Of a stretch of 64,000 bases of DNA, positions 63,359 through 64,000 are shown one piece after another (positions within the stretch are counted from its first letter, which is position 1; every line of letters begins with the position of its first letter). The position numbers were made by a program, and so were the translations under genes. The notes below the pieces were generated by a model. The model did no database searches. It saw nothing but the letters and a program-made list of their open reading frames with translations, and was not told the origin of the DNA. Source of the DNA: an uncultured Prevotellaceae bacterium (GTDB taxonomy: Bacteria > Bacteroidota > Bacteroidia > Bacteroidales > Bacteroidaceae); contig CALGGJ010000040.1 in NCBI GenBank assembly GCA_937915745.1, positions 5,852-69,851 on the forward strand, given 5' to 3'.

Positions 63359-63877
63359 TTATTTTATCAGTATTTTTGTTCCATTGACTATATTGATGCC
63401 TTTCTGTTGAGAGGCCAGTGGGAGTCCGGCCAGGTTGTGGGCGTGGTGGGTGGCATGTGTGTATGTGATGTGTGTGAGGGCGGTCGGCATGTTTGTGTCG
63501 GTGCTGAATCCTATGTATTTTATTATAGCAGTGCCAGCGGTTGCTGTGAGGCCGAATATGGTTTTGCCTTGGCTGAAGTCGTATGTTGGGTCGGTGCATT
63601 TGTCGGCCAGTCCGGAGTTGGCGATGTCCCATGCAAACAGCACGTCGCCTCCGTTGAGTGTTGTGACTTGTGTCGGTTTCACGCTGGTGCCGTGGTTAGT
63701 GCCGTTAAACCACCACAGGTATGCGCTGCCGTCGGCGGTGCTCACTTCCGAGGCTCGTATGATGAAGTATCGGTCGGCGGTGTTGATGGTGTATTGGTTG
63801 GTGCTGAAGTTGAGGCACACGTTGTTGTTGCCTGTGGCCTGCACGGTGATGGTGTTTTCATGGGTGTTGCAGGCGAT
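63359..63877 (-). pseudogene. C-terminal part of a secreted protein, interrupted by a group II intron
   Basis: The remaining C-terminal part runs from IACNTHENTITVQATG to NIVNGTKILIK. It has beta-rich strands (YFIIRASEVSTADGSAYLWWF and IIKYIGF) and a T9SS-style tail similar to those of the proteins at 3796 and 34281. Upstream codons belong to the intron and do not encode the gene. The upstream half is beyond the window, if present. The catalytic domain and product are unknown. The intron lies antisense to it, so splicing cannot restore this mRNA. Confidence 0.65.
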
Positions 63878-64000
63878 GTGCGACTGGGCCACACGGGCGG
63901 CATCGCCCGTGGTGGCCCAGTCTTGGTATGCTCGGCATGAGCATTGTCTAACGGGTGCAAGTCCCGAGTGAGCCCTAATAGCGGGAATCACATAGCCAAG
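63878..64000 (+). mobile_element. 5' end of a group II intron
   Basis: At 63878 the plus strand has GTGCG, the canonical 5' end of group II introns. Next is an 18-bp stem, GACTGGGCCAC-ACGGGCG (63882-63899) with CGCCCGT-G-GTGGCCCAGTC (63904-63922). Then comes a second hairpin ATGCTC/GAGCAT (63928-63944) and the domain I block TAACGGGTGCAAGTCCCG (63949-63966) with a later AGCCAAG. This is typical of bacterial group II intron domain I. The maturase and 3' end are beyond the window edge. Confidence 0.82.

Noticed and set aside
1..64000. rRNA or tRNA genes
   Set aside because: No sequence with a T-loop GTTCGAATC-type block plus matching acceptor arms was noticed by eye. A tRNAscan run would be decisive.

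Overview
The window is a chromosomal segment of a member of the Bacteroidales, most likely Prevotellaceae or a close relative. Supporting signs are Bacteroidetes-type -7 promoter boxes (TAnnTTTG), a type IX secretion (T9SS) core operon porP-gldK-gldL-gldM-gldN, families typical of the order (DUF4491, DUF4294, GldK-type FGE lipoprotein, MG2 proteins), and many secreted hemicellulose and pectin enzymes with signal peptides. I see no rRNA, tRNA, CRISPR array, prophage or restriction-modification genes. GC content is moderate except for an AT-rich patch near the left edge.

Layout. 1-304: frameshifted 3' remnant of an IS982-family transposase. 356-3697: AT-rich pair (papain-like lipoprotein, unknown secreted protein), then an O-antigen-ligase-like protein with a TPR-like tail. 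3796-10514: a GH5-GH43 xylan enzyme on the minus strand and a GH115 alpha-glucuronidase on the plus strand, separated by a repeat-rich spacer. 10695-18892: housekeeping genes (asd, Lrp/AsnC regulator, DUF4491, DUF4294, recN, a degenerate serine-protease/TPR protein, a THUMP RNA methyltransferase). 18903-23399: second, divergent GH115, NAD-dependent epimerase, PAP2-family membrane protein. 23654-30681: GH51 arabinofuranosidase, CE8 pectinesterase, hotdog thioesterase, small lipoprotein, MG2 protein. 30773-34193: tdk, glyS, FKBP lipoprotein. 34281-37913: large multidomain clan-A-like glycosidase. 38064-40013: groES-groEL. 40365-43526: prmC, recX, comF-like, dusB. 43556-47349: Pif1-like helicase and SGNH hydrolase. 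47518-53165: six-gene surface-glycan cluster (cytidylyltransferase, SDR, LicD, acyltransferase, two glycosyltransferases). 53697-63130: small protein, zinc-ribbon protein, the T9SS operon and a 7TM-HD phosphodiesterase. 63359-64000: C-terminal piece of a secreted protein cut by the 5' end of a group II intron.

How the genes fit together. The glycosidases and esterases (GH5-GH43, two GH115, GH51, CE8, SGNH, clan-A-like enzyme) suggest growth on glucuronoarabinoxylan and pectin, although no susC/susD pair is present here. Three secreted proteins end in short C-terminal tails that look like T9SS cargo signals, and the motor and ring genes for that system lie in the same window.

The most unusual feature is the intergenic DNA. 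It carries several families of short, contiguous tandem repeats: a 45-bp unit at three loci that starts with a promoter-like inverted repeat, a 22-bp unit at five loci, and single-locus 26-bp and 21-bp arrays. They often fill the leader between one gene's stop and the next gene's start, and they create false upstream start codons. Two or three genes have a -7 box exactly 4 nt before ATG, which suggests leaderless transcripts.
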